From: Sphingomonas sp. Root710
GTDB lineage: Bacteria; Pseudomonadota; Alphaproteobacteria; Sphingomonadales; Sphingomonadaceae
Reading direction: 5' to 3'
Assembly (NCBI RefSeq): GCF_001429065.1
Contig: NZ_LMIB01000012.1
Location: 917,752-981,751, forward strand
DNA length: 64,000 nt
Below the pieces are notes generated by a model that saw nothing but the letters and a program-made list of their open reading frames with translations, was not told the DNA's origin and did no database searches. Numbering within the stretch: position 1 is the stretch's first letter; each line of letters begins with the position of its first letter. Shown piece after piece: positions 43,718 through 55,186 of the stretch. A program made the position numbers and the translations under genes.

Positions 43718-44111
43718 GATGCTCGATAGCCTCGCCGGTCAGGTCGAGCCAAGGGGCCTTGCGCGCCTCATAGACCGAGAATTGCGGCTCCGGCACCTCG
43801 GTTCCGGCAAAGCCGCCCATCGCCACCGCGCGCACGCCGGGCATCGAGTCGAGATCGTAGAAGAGGGTCGAGCCGCAGACCGGGCAGAAATGGAAGCTCG
43901 CCTTGCTGCCGCTGGCGTTGGTCCGCGTCCAGCTCGCATAATCGCCGCGCACGGCGACATTGTCGGTCGGGAAGCGGATCTGGGCCGAGAAGGCGCTGCC
44001 CGAACGGCGCTGGCAATTATGGCAGTGGCAGACCGACACGCGCACCGGCTCGCCATCGCAGGTCGCGGTAAGCTGGCCGCACTGGCAACGCGCGGTGATC
44101 GCTTCGCTCAC
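43710..44111 (-). CDS. GFA family protein (glutathione-dependent formaldehyde-activating enzyme-like)
   Basis: A 133-residue zinc protein. Its cysteines follow the GFA pattern: CQCGQL near the N-terminus, [15 protein letters not shown] and [14 protein letters not shown]. The founding enzyme condenses glutathione with formaldehyde, but most family members have unknown roles. GTG at 44111 overlaps the ruvA stop (GTGA) and its end overlaps ruvB, so it is built into the ruv operon. It is not a usual Ruv component; its place suggests either a recent insertion into the operon or a stress-related cofunction. Confidence 0.88.
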   Translation of the reverse strand: MSEAITARCQCGQLTATCDGEPVRVSVCHCHNCQRRSGSAFSAQIRFPTDNVAVRGDYASWTRTNASGSKASFHFCPVCGSTLFYDLDSMPGVRAVAMGGFAGTEVPEPQFSVYEARKAPWLDLTGEAIEHHD

Positions 44112-44707
44112 TTCGCCGCCTTGCGCAGCGCGAGGCGCACCACTGCATCAAGGGTAGCGTCGTCGCCCAGTTCCTCGATCGCCGCGCCGACCGCCGCACT
44201 CGCCTCGGCGGGGCGGAAGCCGAGATTGGCGAGCGCCGACAGCGCGTCATTCGCGGTGCCGCCCTTCGCCGCAGCGGACGGACTGACGCCGGGGCCGATT
44301 GCGACCCCGCCCATCTTGTCCTTGAGTTCGTTGACGATGCGCATCGCCAGCTTGGGGCCGACGCCATTGGCGCGCGCCACCATCGCCTTGTCGCCGCTGG
44401 CGATCGCCCGCGACAATTCGCCCGCGTCGAGCACCGACAGGATCGACAATGCGACCCGGCCCCCGACCCCCTGCACGCTGGTGAGCAGGCGGAAGGTCTC
44501 GCGCTCCGCCGCCGAGCCGAAGCCGTAGAGGGTGATCGCATCCTCGCGCACCTGCATCTCGGTGAACAGCAGAACGTCGCCGCCGACTTCTCCGATCGCC
44601 GACAGGGTGCGGCCCGAACACCAGACCAGATAGCCGACCCCGCCGACATCGAGCACGGCATGGTCCGCGGCATTTTCGGCCAGCACACCCCGCAGCCGCG
44701 CGATCAT
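44108..44707 (-). CDS. ruvA: Holliday junction DNA-binding protein RuvA
   Basis: A 199-residue protein. Domain I starts [29 protein letters not shown]. The helix-hairpin-helix repeats are [11 protein letters not shown] and [18 protein letters not shown]. The flexible linker and the domain III helix, [21 protein letters not shown], contact RuvB. It binds four-way junctions as a tetramer. ATGA overlap with ruvC and GTGA overlap with the downstream GFA gene show coupling. Confidence 0.96.
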   Translation of the reverse strand: MIARLRGVLAENAADHAVLDVGGVGYLVWCSGRTLSAIGEVGGDVLLFTEMQVREDAITLYGFGSAAERETFRLLTSVQGVGGRVALSILSVLDAGELSRAIASGDKAMVARANGVGPKLAMRIVNELKDKMGGVAIGPGVSPSAAAKGGTANDALSALANLGFRPAEASAAVGAAIEELGDDATLDAVVRLALRKAAK

Positions 44708-45201
44708 GCGACCACCCGGCGCATCGCCCGCGCCGTCGCGATATGGTGGGCATGGGTGATAGCAACCGCGAGCGCATCGGCCGCGTCGGGCCCGGCGAGC
44801 TTCACGCCGGGCAGAAGAACCTGGACCATCGCCTGCACCTGCCTTTTCTCCGCGCCGCCCGTGCCGACGACCGCCTTCTTGAGCACTGAAGGATGATATT
44901 CGCCAACCACCAGCCCGGCGTTGGCCGCCGACAACAGCACCACGCCGCGCGCCTGTCCGAGCTTCAGTGTCGACTGCGCGTTGCTGTTGCCCAGCACCTC
45001 CTCGACCGCCGCCCCATCGGGCTGGTGCTGGTGGATCACGTCGACCAGCGCGGCGTGGAGCAACGACAATCGCCTCGCGAGTTCCATCGACGGTTCGGTC
45101 TTTATCTGGCCATTGGCGATATGCGACAGCCGGTTGCCGTCGGCCGCGATCACCCCCCAGCCGGTGGTGCCGAGCCCGGGATCGAAGCCGATCAGGATCA
45201 T
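44704..45201 (-). CDS. ruvC: Crossover junction endodeoxyribonuclease RuvC
   Basis: A 165-residue RNase H-fold resolvase. The first catalytic Asp is in [13 protein letters not shown], the second acid in AAVEEVLGN, and the final pair in [26 protein letters not shown] and [18 protein letters not shown] are conserved. It cuts Holliday junctions made by RuvAB. ATG at 45201 fits the family. It lies 92 bases after the large ATP-grasp fusion gene, an unusual neighbour. Confidence 0.96.
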   Translation of the reverse strand: MILIGFDPGLGTTGWGVIAADGNRLSHIANGQIKTEPSMELARRLSLLHAALVDVIHQHQPDGAAVEEVLGNSNAQSTLKLGQARGVVLLSAANAGLVVGEYHPSVLKKAVVGTGGAEKRQVQAMVQVLLPGVKLAGPDAADALAVAITHAHHIATARAMRRVVA

Positions 45202-45293
45202 CGTTGCGCCCGCGCCATGTTCATCACATGTTCTCTTTCGCGCAGGCGAGACGATTTGTGAAGTGAAAAGCGGTGAGACCCGATCAGCCGCCC

Positions 45294-47696
45294 CTAGGCA
45301 GGCAGTTTCGTCGCCTTCGCCCAGGTGCCGACACGGTCCTGCACCTGCCAGAAGGCATCGCGGGCGACGCGGCCGGTTTCGGACAGCAGTGCCGCGTCGA
45401 GCCGCGCGGCGGCATCGGGCAGATCGAGGCCGGGCTCCACCCGCCCGAATATCGCGGTGAGCGGGTCCTTGCCGGCGAAGGCGTCGGACATAGAACGGAC
45501 GGCCTTCAGCGCATCCGGACTGCCGACCAGAGACTTGGTACCGTCGCTGCCCAGCACGTTGCGCGGCAGCGCCATGTGGAGCCCGCGCCATTTGTAGAGC
45601 AGGGTCCGGTTGCGCGACAGTTGCGCCATCAGCCGCTCATGCGCCCGCCCGGCGCCGATGATGCTGACCGCCACCGCGCGCTCGGCGAGGCGCACATAAG
45701 CGGTGGTCAGCAGCTTGCCGCGGATCGCCGCCGAGCTGCTGCCGCTGGTCGCGCCGAGATTGCCGCGGAACTGGAAATAATCCGATGGGTAGAGGATCTC
45801 GGCCAGCGGCGCGATCGAGATCAGCATGATGCTGAGCAGATCGCCGGCGGCCTGCGCATGGTCCAGCGCGCCGAACTGATCGCCCGCGTCGAGCGCCTCT
45901 TCGACCGACAACCAGCGCCGCAGCACCGTCGGCACGATCAGCTCGGGCAGCTGATGGAGCAGGCAGAACTGGTTGATATGGGTCGGCCTGTTCATCGCCA
46001 GCCCAGCCGCTGCCGCCGCGACGCAATCGAGATGCGCCGCAACAATGTCAGCGGGGAGATCGGCAGGGGGAAGCAGACCGAGGCTGTCCTCCTGGGCCAG
46101 GAGGATGCTGTTCTTGGTGCGATGGAAGAGCAGCGCATCCGCCGCGCCGCCGGCATCGATCGCTGCGATCGCGGGGAACCCCGCTTCGTCGAAATGCGCG
46201 AGGAGCACGCTGCTCAGCGCATCGAGCGCGGGCGGGAACGGCGACGCCGGAACATCGGCATCGCCAGACCGGATGGGCGGCGGCGGCGGCGCATAGACGG
46301 CGATGTCATGCTTCAGGCGCAGCAGCCGCTCGATCCACTTAAGCCGGCTCGCGGCGCCGTCGATCCGGCCCGCCTCGACATCGCGGCGGGTCCAATCGCA
46401 CAGTTCCGCCAGATTGGCGTCGCAGAAGCGCGCGAGGATGAAGAACAGATAGCGGGCATGGGCGTCGTCGGTCAGCGCGCCGGGAATGCTGTCGAGGATC
46501 AGCGTCACCAGCCGGACGCTGTGCAGCGTGTCATAAGTGTCGGCAACCTGTCCGTCCTCGGACGTCGCCAGCGCGTCGCGTAGACGATGCTCCTTGTGGC
46601 AACCGTCGCCAACCTCTGCCACGCTGAGCGACGGCCCGGCATCGGCCACCGCCAGTGCAGGGGACGAAACCGCCGCGATCTGCGCCGGAACGTCGGCGGG
46701 CAGCGACGGTTGGCGCACCGTTACCCAGCGGCTCGAATCCCGCAGCAGATCGACCAGGGCGGCCTTGATGCGCGCGGTCCGCTCGCTCCACAGATCAGGC
46801 TGCAGCTTGATGTCGACCAGGATGTTCATCGTGGCGTTGGCTTCGAAGACCAGCACGGTGCCGTCGCTGCGCACAGCGCAATCGATCCCGAAATAATCGA
46901 GGCCGAGCCGGGCGTAGATGGCGTCGAGCGCGGGCCTGATCCGGGGCGCGAGGTCCGTGTCGAACGTGTCGATGATCCCGCGCTCCTGCGCGATCGTCCG
47001 ATCGTCCCAGATCCGGCTGGACGCGTGGAGGTTCCAGCCCGGCCCCATGATCACGCTTTTGATGAACGGCTCCCCGCCGACCATGACGAGGCGATAGCGC
47101 CGGTAGAGCCCGTCCTCATCGGCGAAATCGTAAAACTCGGTGATGTAGAGATCCCGGCCCGGCGACACCGACATGGCGAGCTCGAGCTCGCAATCGGGAC
47201 CGTCGATGCGGACCAGTGTCTTGCCGCCGTGTTCGCCCGCCGAGCGCACCAGCACCGGATAGCGCAGCCCGCCGGCCTCGATCGCCCGGACGATGTCACG
47301 ACCGGTGACGGCGCGGCAGCGCACCACCTTTGGCACGACCAGCCCGTCGATCCCCTGCAGGTTGCGGCTTACCTGGTCGCGCGTGCTTGCGATGATCCGG
47401 TCGGGATGGTTGAACCAGGGCCGCGGGAATTTAGCGGCATTGGCGCTGGCGATGCGCAGCGCGGCGGCGCACATGTCGGGATCGGCGATATAGTTGACGA
47501 TGGGCCCCGGCCCCAGTTGCGCCTTGCGGTGCCTGCCCGGCCCGACCCATATCTGGTTCCAGGCGATCTCTTCGCCCATCTGGACCAGGAAGCTGGCCGT
47601 GCCTTCATAGGCAAGCCGGAAAGGAGGCCCGGTCTCGACGAGATGGACCTTGCCATCGTCCGGCAGCCCGCGAATCAGATTGAGAGGTTCGACCAC
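45294..47696 (-). CDS. ATP-grasp ligase fused to a tryptophan-2,3-dioxygenase-like heme domain (800 residues)
   Basis: The N-terminal part (about residues 60-315) has an ATP-grasp shape: [19 protein letters not shown] for nucleotide contact, [24 protein letters not shown] and the metal-binding [14 protein letters not shown]...FEANATMN. A linker of about 70 residues follows. Residues 565-735 resemble tryptophan 2,3-dioxygenase: [14 protein letters not shown] for the distal region, [15 protein letters not shown] (compare SEYMGFRDVLGPSSG) with Tyr640 and Arg644, and WRGLH with His707 at the heme-ligand position, then a GTK loop. A heme-dependent oxidation joined to an ATP-driven ligation is suggested. 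It sits between yebC and ruvC, where no such gene is expected. The GTG start at 47696 has a poor Shine-Dalgarno and is uncertain. Confidence 0.68.
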   Translation of the reverse strand: MVEPLNLIRGLPDDGKVHLVETGPPFRLAYEGTASFLVQMGEEIAWNQIWVGPGRHRKAQLGPGPIVNYIADPDMCAAALRIASANAAKFPRPWFNHPDRIIASTRDQVSRNLQGIDGLVVPKVVRCRAVTGRDIVRAIEAGGLRYPVLVRSAGEHGGKTLVRIDGPDCELELAMSVSPGRDLYITEFYDFADEDGLYRRYRLVMVGGEPFIKSVIMGPGWNLHASSRIWDDRTIAQERGIIDTFDTDLAPRIRPALDAIYARLGLDYFGIDCAVRSDGTVLVFEANATMNILVDIKLQPDLWSERTARIKAALVDLLRDSSRWVTVRQPSLPADVPAQIAAVSSPALAVADAGPSLSVAEVGDGCHKEHRLRDALATSEDGQVADTYDTLHSVRLVTLILDSIPGALTDDAHARYLFFILARFCDANLAELCDWTRRDVEAGRIDGAASRLKWIERLLRLKHDIAVYAPPPPPIRSGDADVPASPFPPALDALSSVLLAHFDEAGFPAIAAIDAGGAADALLFHRTKNSILLAQEDSLGLLPPADLPADIVAAHLDCVAAAAAGLAMNRPTHINQFCLLHQLPELIVPTVLRRWLSVEEALDAGDQFGALDHAQAAGDLLSIMLISIAPLAEILYPSDYFQFRGNLGATSGSSSAAIRGKLLTTAYVRLAERAVAVSIIGAGRAHERLMAQLSRNRTLLYKWRGLHMALPRNVLGSDGTKSLVGSPDALKAVRSMSDAFAGKDPLTAIFGRVEPGLDLPDAAARLDAALLSETGRVARDAFWQVQDRVGTWAKATKLPA

Positions 47697-47754
47697 ATGG
47701 ATGTTACTAGGGCGAAACTGCCTTTACATCCATATTGGTTGAAATGCGCAATGA

Positions 47755-48498
47755 TCAGCCGAGCTTGGCCATGACCTCATCGGGCACGTCGTAATTGCCC
47801 CAGACGGTCTGGACGTCGTCATCGTCGTCGAGCGCGTCGATCAGCTTGAGGAGCTTGGCAGCATCCTCTTCGCCGACGGTCACCATCGTCTGCGGACGCC
47901 AGGCGAGCTTCGCGCCTTCGGGTTCACCGAGGACCGGCTCGAGCGCCTTGGCGACTTCGTGGAGGGCGTCCTGCGCGGTCCAGATCTCATGGCCGTCCTC
48001 GGACGAGCTGACGTCCTCGGCACCTGCTTCGAGCGCGGCCTCGAAAACCTTCTCGGCGTCGCCGGCCGCGGCGCCGTAGCTGATCAGGCCCAGCCGGTCG
48101 AAACCATGGCTGACCGATCCGCCCGCACCGAGATTGCCGCCATTTTTCGACACCGCGGTGCGAACGTTGGTCGCGGTGCGGTTGCGGTTGTCGGTCAGGC
48201 TCTCGATGATCAGCGCGACGCCGCCCGGGCCGAAGCCTTCATAGCGAACCTCTTCGTAATTCGAGCCGTCATTGGCCGACGCCTTGTTGATCGAGCGCTC
48301 GATATTGTCCTTGGGCAGGCCTTCCTTGCGCGCGGTGATCACCGCCTGGCGCAGACGCGCGTTCATCGCCGGATCAGGCAACCCCATCCGCGCCGCGACG
48401 GTGATTTCGCGGCTGAGCTTGGAGAAGAGCGCCGAGCGCTTCTTATCCTGTGCACCCTTGCGGTGCATGATGTTCTTGAATTTGCTATGACCGGCCAT
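47755..48498 (-). CDS. yebC: YebC/PmpR (TACO1) family protein
   Basis: A 247-residue protein of the YebC/TACO1 family. The N-terminus is [20 protein letters not shown], followed by [38 protein letters not shown] and HGFDRLGLI, with the acidic C-terminal [20 protein letters not shown]. Members act as translation factors helping ribosomes pass proline-rich stretches, or as regulators. ATG at 48498 fits the family. It is normally next to ruvC; here the fusion gene comes between. Confidence 0.95.
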   Translation of the reverse strand: MAGHSKFKNIMHRKGAQDKKRSALFSKLSREITVAARMGLPDPAMNARLRQAVITARKEGLPKDNIERSINKASANDGSNYEEVRYEGFGPGGVALIIESLTDNRNRTATNVRTAVSKNGGNLGAGGSVSHGFDRLGLISYGAAAGDAEKVFEAALEAGAEDVSSSEDGHEIWTAQDALHEVAKALEPVLGEPEGAKLAWRPQTMVTVGEEDAAKLLKLIDALDDDDDVQTVWGNYDVPDEVMAKLG

Positions 48499-48565
48499 TG
48501 CCGCCCTATCCTGAATCTGCCGTTGAGTGGCGCGCTCTCTAGCCTTGCAGGACACATCTGTGCAA

Positions 48566-48600
48566 CCCACCGCTCACCCCGAAGGGGGCTGAGCGGTGGG
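48566..48600 (-). terminator. Hairpin terminator after the bkd operon, repeat-related
   Basis: CCCACCGCTCA (48566-48576) pairs with TGAGCGGTGGG (48590-48600), with an inner CCCC-gaa-GGGG. It lies five bases beyond the E2 stop. The CCGCTCA...GCTGAGCGG core is shared with the repeats at 25374 and 33647, so a dispersed repeat may serve as terminator. Confidence 0.7.
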
Positions 48601-48604
48601 GTAA

Positions 48605-49876
48605 TCAGTCGACGAACAGCAGCGCGGGCGTCTCGACCAGACGCTTAAGGGCCTGGACGAAGCTGGCGGCGTCCCAGCCGTCGACGACGCGGTGGTCGCA
48701 GCTGATCGACAGGTTCATGAGCTTGGCGGCGACGATGTTGCCATCCTTGTCGAACACCGGCCGCTCGACGACCTTGTTCGGCCCGATGATCGCGACCTCG
48801 GGACGGTTGATGACCGGCGTCGTCGCGATCCCGCCCAAGGGGCCGAGCGAGGTGATCGTCAGCGTCGAACCGGACAATTCCTGCGAGGTCGCCCTGCCGG
48901 TGCGCGCAGCCTCGGCGAGGCGGACGATCTCGGCGGCGAGCTGCCAGATGTTGCGGTCCTGCGCATCGCGGATCACCGGCACCATCAGCCCAGCGTCGGT
49001 CTGCGCCGCCATGCCCAGATGGACCGCGCCCGAGCGGGTGACGATCCCGGCCTCGTCGTCATAGCGCGCATTGATCATCGGGAATTGCGGAATGACCTTG
49101 CAGATCGCGGTGATCAGCAGCGGCAGCATGGTCAGCTTGGGCTTGGCTCCGCGCGTCGCGTTCAGATCGGCGCGCAGTTCCTCCAGCTTGGTGACGTCGA
49201 TCTCCTCGACATAGGTGAAGTGCGGGATGGCGCGCTTCGACGCCGACATATTCTCGGCGATGCGGCGGCGCATGCCGATCACCTTGACCTGCTCGTCAGC
49301 GCGCTTGCCGCCGGCGGGGCGGTAACCGCCGCCGCTATTATAGCTCAGAAAGGCATCGAGATCGGCATGGCGCACCCGGCCGTCCTCGGCGGTCTTCACG
49401 TCGGCGAGATCGATGCCCAAGTCCTTCGCCCGCTGGCGCACCGCGGGCGAGGCGAGGACGCGCTTGTGATCGTCGGTCTTCGCGATGGGTACGGGGGCGG
49501 GAGCAGGCTCGGGCTTGCGTTCGGGCTCCGCCTCGACGACCGGCTCGGGTACCGGATCGGGCTTCACCACCTGCGCCGCCTCATTAGGCGCAACCTCGAC
49601 CGCTGGCGTCGGCTCCGGCGCGGGCGCCGCATCGCCCTCCACCTCGAACTCGGCGAGGATCGAGCCGATCGCGATCATCTCGCCCGCCTCGCCCGCAATC
49701 TTCACCACCTTGCCCGCGACCGGCGAGGTCATCTCGACGGTCGCCTTGTCGGTCATCACGTCCGCCAGCGGCGCGTCCTCCTCGACCACATCGCCTACCG
49801 CGACATGCCAGGCGACGATCTCCGCCTCCGCAATGCCTTCGCCGATGTCGGGGAGTTTGAAGCTGTAAATGCCCAT
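48605..49876 (-). CDS. bkdB: Branched-chain alpha-keto acid dehydrogenase E2 (dihydrolipoamide acyltransferase)
   Basis: A 423-residue E2 subunit. The lipoyl domain is at the N-terminus, with lipoylated Lys in MTDKATVEM. A Pro/Glu-rich linker follows, then the E3-binding domain LASPAVRQRAKDLGIDLADV and the catalytic domain with the active-site SCDHRVVDGWDAA. It transfers the acyl group from E1 to CoA. The alpha and beta E1 genes are directly upstream. No E3 (lipoamide dehydrogenase) gene follows; a terminator does, so E3 is supplied elsewhere. Confidence 0.93.
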   Translation of the reverse strand: MGIYSFKLPDIGEGIAEAEIVAWHVAVGDVVEEDAPLADVMTDKATVEMTSPVAGKVVKIAGEAGEMIAIGSILAEFEVEGDAAPAPEPTPAVEVAPNEAAQVVKPDPVPEPVVEAEPERKPEPAPAPVPIAKTDDHKRVLASPAVRQRAKDLGIDLADVKTAEDGRVRHADLDAFLSYNSGGGYRPAGGKRADEQVKVIGMRRRIAENMSASKRAIPHFTYVEEIDVTKLEELRADLNATRGAKPKLTMLPLLITAICKVIPQFPMINARYDDEAGIVTRSGAVHLGMAAQTDAGLMVPVIRDAQDRNIWQLAAEIVRLAEAARTGRATSQELSGSTLTITSLGPLGGIATTPVINRPEVAIIGPNKVVERPVFDKDGNIVAAKLMNLSISCDHRVVDGWDAASFVQALKRLVETPALLFVD

Positions 49877-49882
49877 CTCGGA

Positions 49883-52197
<2,315 letters not shown>

Positions 52198-52356
52198 TCA
52201 TCCTCTGCGTCAAAATGGTCAGTAATGCTGACCCTTATTATTCGTATAGCCCGTTGGAATAAAATTACAACAGCCTTGTGAGTCGTCCAAGCGGGACGTG
52301 CTGGACCGACGCCGCGCGGGCGGCTTTTCTCCGTTTCGTAAGCGGGAGAGCAAAGT

Positions 52357-53793
52357 CTAGAAGCGGATCGGCAGGCGGCAGATCGCGACGAGCCCGCCAC
52401 CGGTTCGATTCGCCAGGACGAGGCTGCCGCCATGTTCCTGGGCGATGGCGCGAGCGATGCTGAGGCCGAGGCCGATGCCGCCCGTAGCGCGGTTGCGCGA
52501 AGGCTCGCCACGCTCGAATGGGCGGAACATCGCCTCCAGCGCGGCGGCGGGAAGCCCCGGCCCGCTATCGGCGATCCGCACCTCCGCCTCGTCGCCCGCG
52601 CGGGTGAGGCTGATCTCGACCCCGCCGCCATAGGCGACGCCATTGTCGATCAGGTTCTGGAACAGCCGGCGCAGCGCCATCGGATCGCCCGACACCTCGA
52701 TCGGCTCGACCGCGCCAAGCACCGCCTTGCGGCCGATCTCCCGTTCATTGCCGACGAGGTCGTCGAGCAGACGGCCGAGCGCGACCGGCTCGACCACGCT
52801 GATGCTGCCGGTGTCACGGACGAAGGAGATGGTCGCGGCGATCATCGCGCGCATCTGCTCGATATCGGCCTGAACCCTCTCGCGAATGTCGTCGGGTGCG
52901 CCTTCGATACGGAAGGCGATCCGCGCGAGCGGGGTACGCAGGTCGTGCGCGATCGCGCCGATCATGTTGGTGCGCTCGGCGAGATAGGCCGACAGACGCT
53001 GCTGCATCCGATTGAGCGCGTGCGCGGTGACGCGCAGCTCGGCGGGTCCCTCTTCGGTGATCTGCGGTGCCTGTGGGTTGGCGCCGAGCCGGTCGGCAGC
53101 GTCGGCGATGCGCCGGATCGGCCGGGCGAGGGCGCGCGCGAAAATCCAGGCGAAGGGGATCATCACCAGCACACTGAGCCCGAACAGAACCAGGATACGC
53201 TTCTGCCAGGGCGCGATCCATGCGCGCGGCGGCGTCCGCACCACCCGCCAGCCGCCATCGGTGCGCAGGCCTGCCACGACCGTATCGAAGAAGATCGGTT
53301 CGCCCCGGCGGACGATCACGCGCCGCTCGTCACGCGACCGGAAGGGCATGTTGCTGCGCTGATCGGGCTCGAAATAGAGCCGGACATCGTCGGCCGGCAC
53401 ACCGATCCGCGCCGCCAGCCGTTCGCTGAACGCCCCCGAGCTGATCATTTCGCCTTCGGCGCGCGGTTCGGCGGGACGCTCGACGATGGTCAACCGCCGT
53501 TCGCGCTCGCGCTCCTCGGCATCTCCCCCGTCGCGCTCATAGCGCCGCGTTCGCCGGGCATGGCTGCCGTGCGGATTCACGCTATCCCAATAGCGTTCGC
53601 GCGGCAGCTTGCGGCCCGACAGCGCCTCGGCAATGTCCGACAGGCTGTTGAAGTCGGGACGCGGCGGCGGCGCAGTCAGGAACAGGCCGACCGTCACGAC
53701 GAACACCACGGCGACGCTGGCGAGCAGCAGCAGCAGCGTCTGCCAGAAGATCGACAGCCCGCCCCAGCGCACCCCGCCCCCCGGCGCCATCAC
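52357..53793 (-). CDS. Membrane sensor histidine kinase
   Basis: A 478-residue EnvZ-type kinase. Two transmembrane helices (FWQTLLLLLASVAVVFVVTVGLFL and ILVLFGLSVLVMIPFAWIFAR) frame a periplasmic sensor of about 150 residues. HAMP, HisKA and HATPase domains follow: the phospho-accepting His in AIAHDLRTPLAR, the N box LIDNGVAYG, and G boxes DSGPGLP and GGIGLGLSIARA. It is the last gene of the seven-gene efflux operon, paired with the response regulator. Ligand unknown; the neighbouring EF-hand gene points to divalent cations as one possibility. Confidence 0.93.
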   Translation of the reverse strand: MMAPGGGVRWGGLSIFWQTLLLLLASVAVVFVVTVGLFLTAPPPRPDFNSLSDIAEALSGRKLPRERYWDSVNPHGSHARRTRRYERDGGDAEERERERRLTIVERPAEPRAEGEMISSGAFSERLAARIGVPADDVRLYFEPDQRSNMPFRSRDERRVIVRRGEPIFFDTVVAGLRTDGGWRVVRTPPRAWIAPWQKRILVLFGLSVLVMIPFAWIFARALARPIRRIADAADRLGANPQAPQITEEGPAELRVTAHALNRMQQRLSAYLAERTNMIGAIAHDLRTPLARIAFRIEGAPDDIRERVQADIEQMRAMIAATISFVRDTGSISVVEPVALGRLLDDLVGNEREIGRKAVLGAVEPIEVSGDPMALRRLFQNLIDNGVAYGGGVEISLTRAGDEAEVRIADSGPGLPAAALEAMFRPFERGEPSRNRATGGIGLGLSIARAIAQEHGGSLVLANRTGGGLVAICRLPIRF

Positions 53794-54497
53794 TCGCCCT
53801 CGACGCGCAGGGTGAACATATAACCTTCGTTGCGGATCGTCCGGATCGGATCGTCGGGGCCAAGCTTCTTGCGCAGCCGGCTGATCGTCACGTCGATCGC
53901 GCGGTCGAACACCTCACTGTCGATGCCCTTGCCCGCTTCGATCAGCTGGTCGCGGCTGAGCACGCGCTGGGGCCGATCGAGAAAGGCGGCGAGGACGCGG
54001 AACTCGGCATCGGTGAGCGGCGCGGGCGCGGCGTCGATGCGGCGCACTTCGCGCTGGACGATGTCGAGCGACCATTGCCCGAAGCGGCGGACTGCGCCGG
54101 CCGAGGCGATCGCCGCGCTTTCCTCGCCCCGGCGGCGCAGCACTGCACGGATGCGGGCGAGCAGCTCGCGCGGGTTGCACGGCTTGGGCAGATAATCGTC
54201 GGCGCCGACCTCCAGACCGATGATCCGGTCGGTATCCTCGCCCATCGCCGACAACATGATCACCGCCGGGCCGCCAGGCTTGCGCACCCGACGCAGGATC
54301 GACAGCCCGTCCTCGCCCGGCATCATCAGGTCGAGGACGATCAGGTCGGGCCGCTCAGCAGCGATCCGCGCGTCCATCTCCGCGCCATCGGCGGCGCTTT
54401 CGACGCGCAGGCCATTGGCGCGCAGGAAATCGGTGATCAGGGTGCGCAGCTCGGCATCGTCGTCGACGACGAGGATCGCGGGGTTGCCGAGGCTCAT
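53790..54497 (-). CDS. OmpR/PhoB family response regulator
   Basis: A 235-residue regulator. The receiver domain has the acidic pair in VVDDDAELR, the phospho-acceptor Asp in LIVLDLMMPGEDG and the lysine in DYLPKP. The C-terminal winged helix has LTDAEFRVLAAFLDRPQRVLSRDQL and DVTISRLRKKLGPDDPIRTIRNEGYMF. It is partner of the histidine kinase, whose start overlaps its stop. It probably controls its own operon and envelope genes. Confidence 0.95.
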   Translation of the reverse strand: MSLGNPAILVVDDDAELRTLITDFLRANGLRVESAADGAEMDARIAAERPDLIVLDLMMPGEDGLSILRRVRKPGGPAVIMLSAMGEDTDRIIGLEVGADDYLPKPCNPRELLARIRAVLRRRGEESAAIASAGAVRRFGQWSLDIVQREVRRIDAAPAPLTDAEFRVLAAFLDRPQRVLSRDQLIEAGKGIDSEVFDRAIDVTISRLRKKLGPDDPIRTIRNEGYMFTLRVEGE

Positions 54498-55186
54498 CGG
54501 CGGCGCTCCTTCGCCTGCTCGCGGACGCGGGCGAGGCAGGCTTCGTTGGCGGCAAGCTGCGCCGGGGTCTTGGGCAGCGAGGCGAAGAGCAGCGTCTTGG
54601 CCTGGCTGCTGTCGAGCTCGCGAAAACGCTCGGCTGCCGCCGCGCGGAACTCGGCGGCACTGATCGCACGGTTCACGTCGCTGTCCGCCGCCACCACCGG
54701 ATGCGGAATGTTGAGGAAGGCATAGCGCCCCGCCCCCATCGCGCCGTCATAGGCCGGAACGCCCGGCTTGCGCTTCGCCGCCTTGCGCCGCTCGGCCCGC
54801 TCCTCCTGACGCGCCTTACGGTCGCCCTCGGCATCGGGATCGCGGCGGCGCTGGTAGAGGCGGATCTCGGGCACCTCATCCTCATAGGCATGGACCTCGT
54901 CGGGCAGCAGCTCGCCGCTGCGATCCTGATCCAGCCGCGCGAAGAAGCGATCGGCGTCGAGCATCATCTCGCCGATCGTCAGTTTGCCGTCATGATCGCG
55001 GTCGGCCTGATCGAACCAGCGCTTCACCGGATCGTCGCTGTCACCCTTCGGCCGGAAGGGCTCGCCGATCGGCGAGACGAACAGCTGCGGCTTCACCGGC
55101 TCCGGGCAGATGGCCGGGGGCTGATCGGCCTTCTTCGCGGCGAGCGGCGCGGACAAGGCCGCCAGGAGGAGCAAAGCCTGTCTCAT
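54494..55186 (-). CDS. Secreted EF-hand domain protein
   Basis: A 230-residue protein with a signal peptide (MRQALLLLAALSAPLAA). Two canonical calcium loops are near each other, DRDHDGKLTIGE and DQDRSGELLPDE, and a third degenerate loop is DSDVNRAISAAE. The central part is very basic. In the periplasm it could bind calcium and signal to, or protect, a partner. It overlaps the ABC permease stop upstream and the response regulator start downstream (both ATGA), so it is embedded between an efflux system and a two-component system. Confidence 0.86.
   Translation of the reverse strand: MRQALLLLAALSAPLAAKKADQPPAICPEPVKPQLFVSPIGEPFRPKGDSDDPVKRWFDQADRDHDGKLTIGEMMLDADRFFARLDQDRSGELLPDEVHAYEDEVPEIRLYQRRRDPDAEGDRKARQEERAERRKAAKRKPGVPAYDGAMGAGRYAFLNIPHPVVAADSDVNRAISAAEFRAAAAERFRELDSSQAKTLLFASLPKTPAQLAANEACLARVREQAKERRR

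Noticed and set aside
45294-47696. Two separate genes or a frameshift artefact rather than a fusion
   Set aside because: The frame is unbroken for 800 codons, with a Pro/Ala-rich linker between the two parts and no internal stop; no better start for the second half has a Shine-Dalgarno. Sequencing error cannot be excluded but is not indicated.
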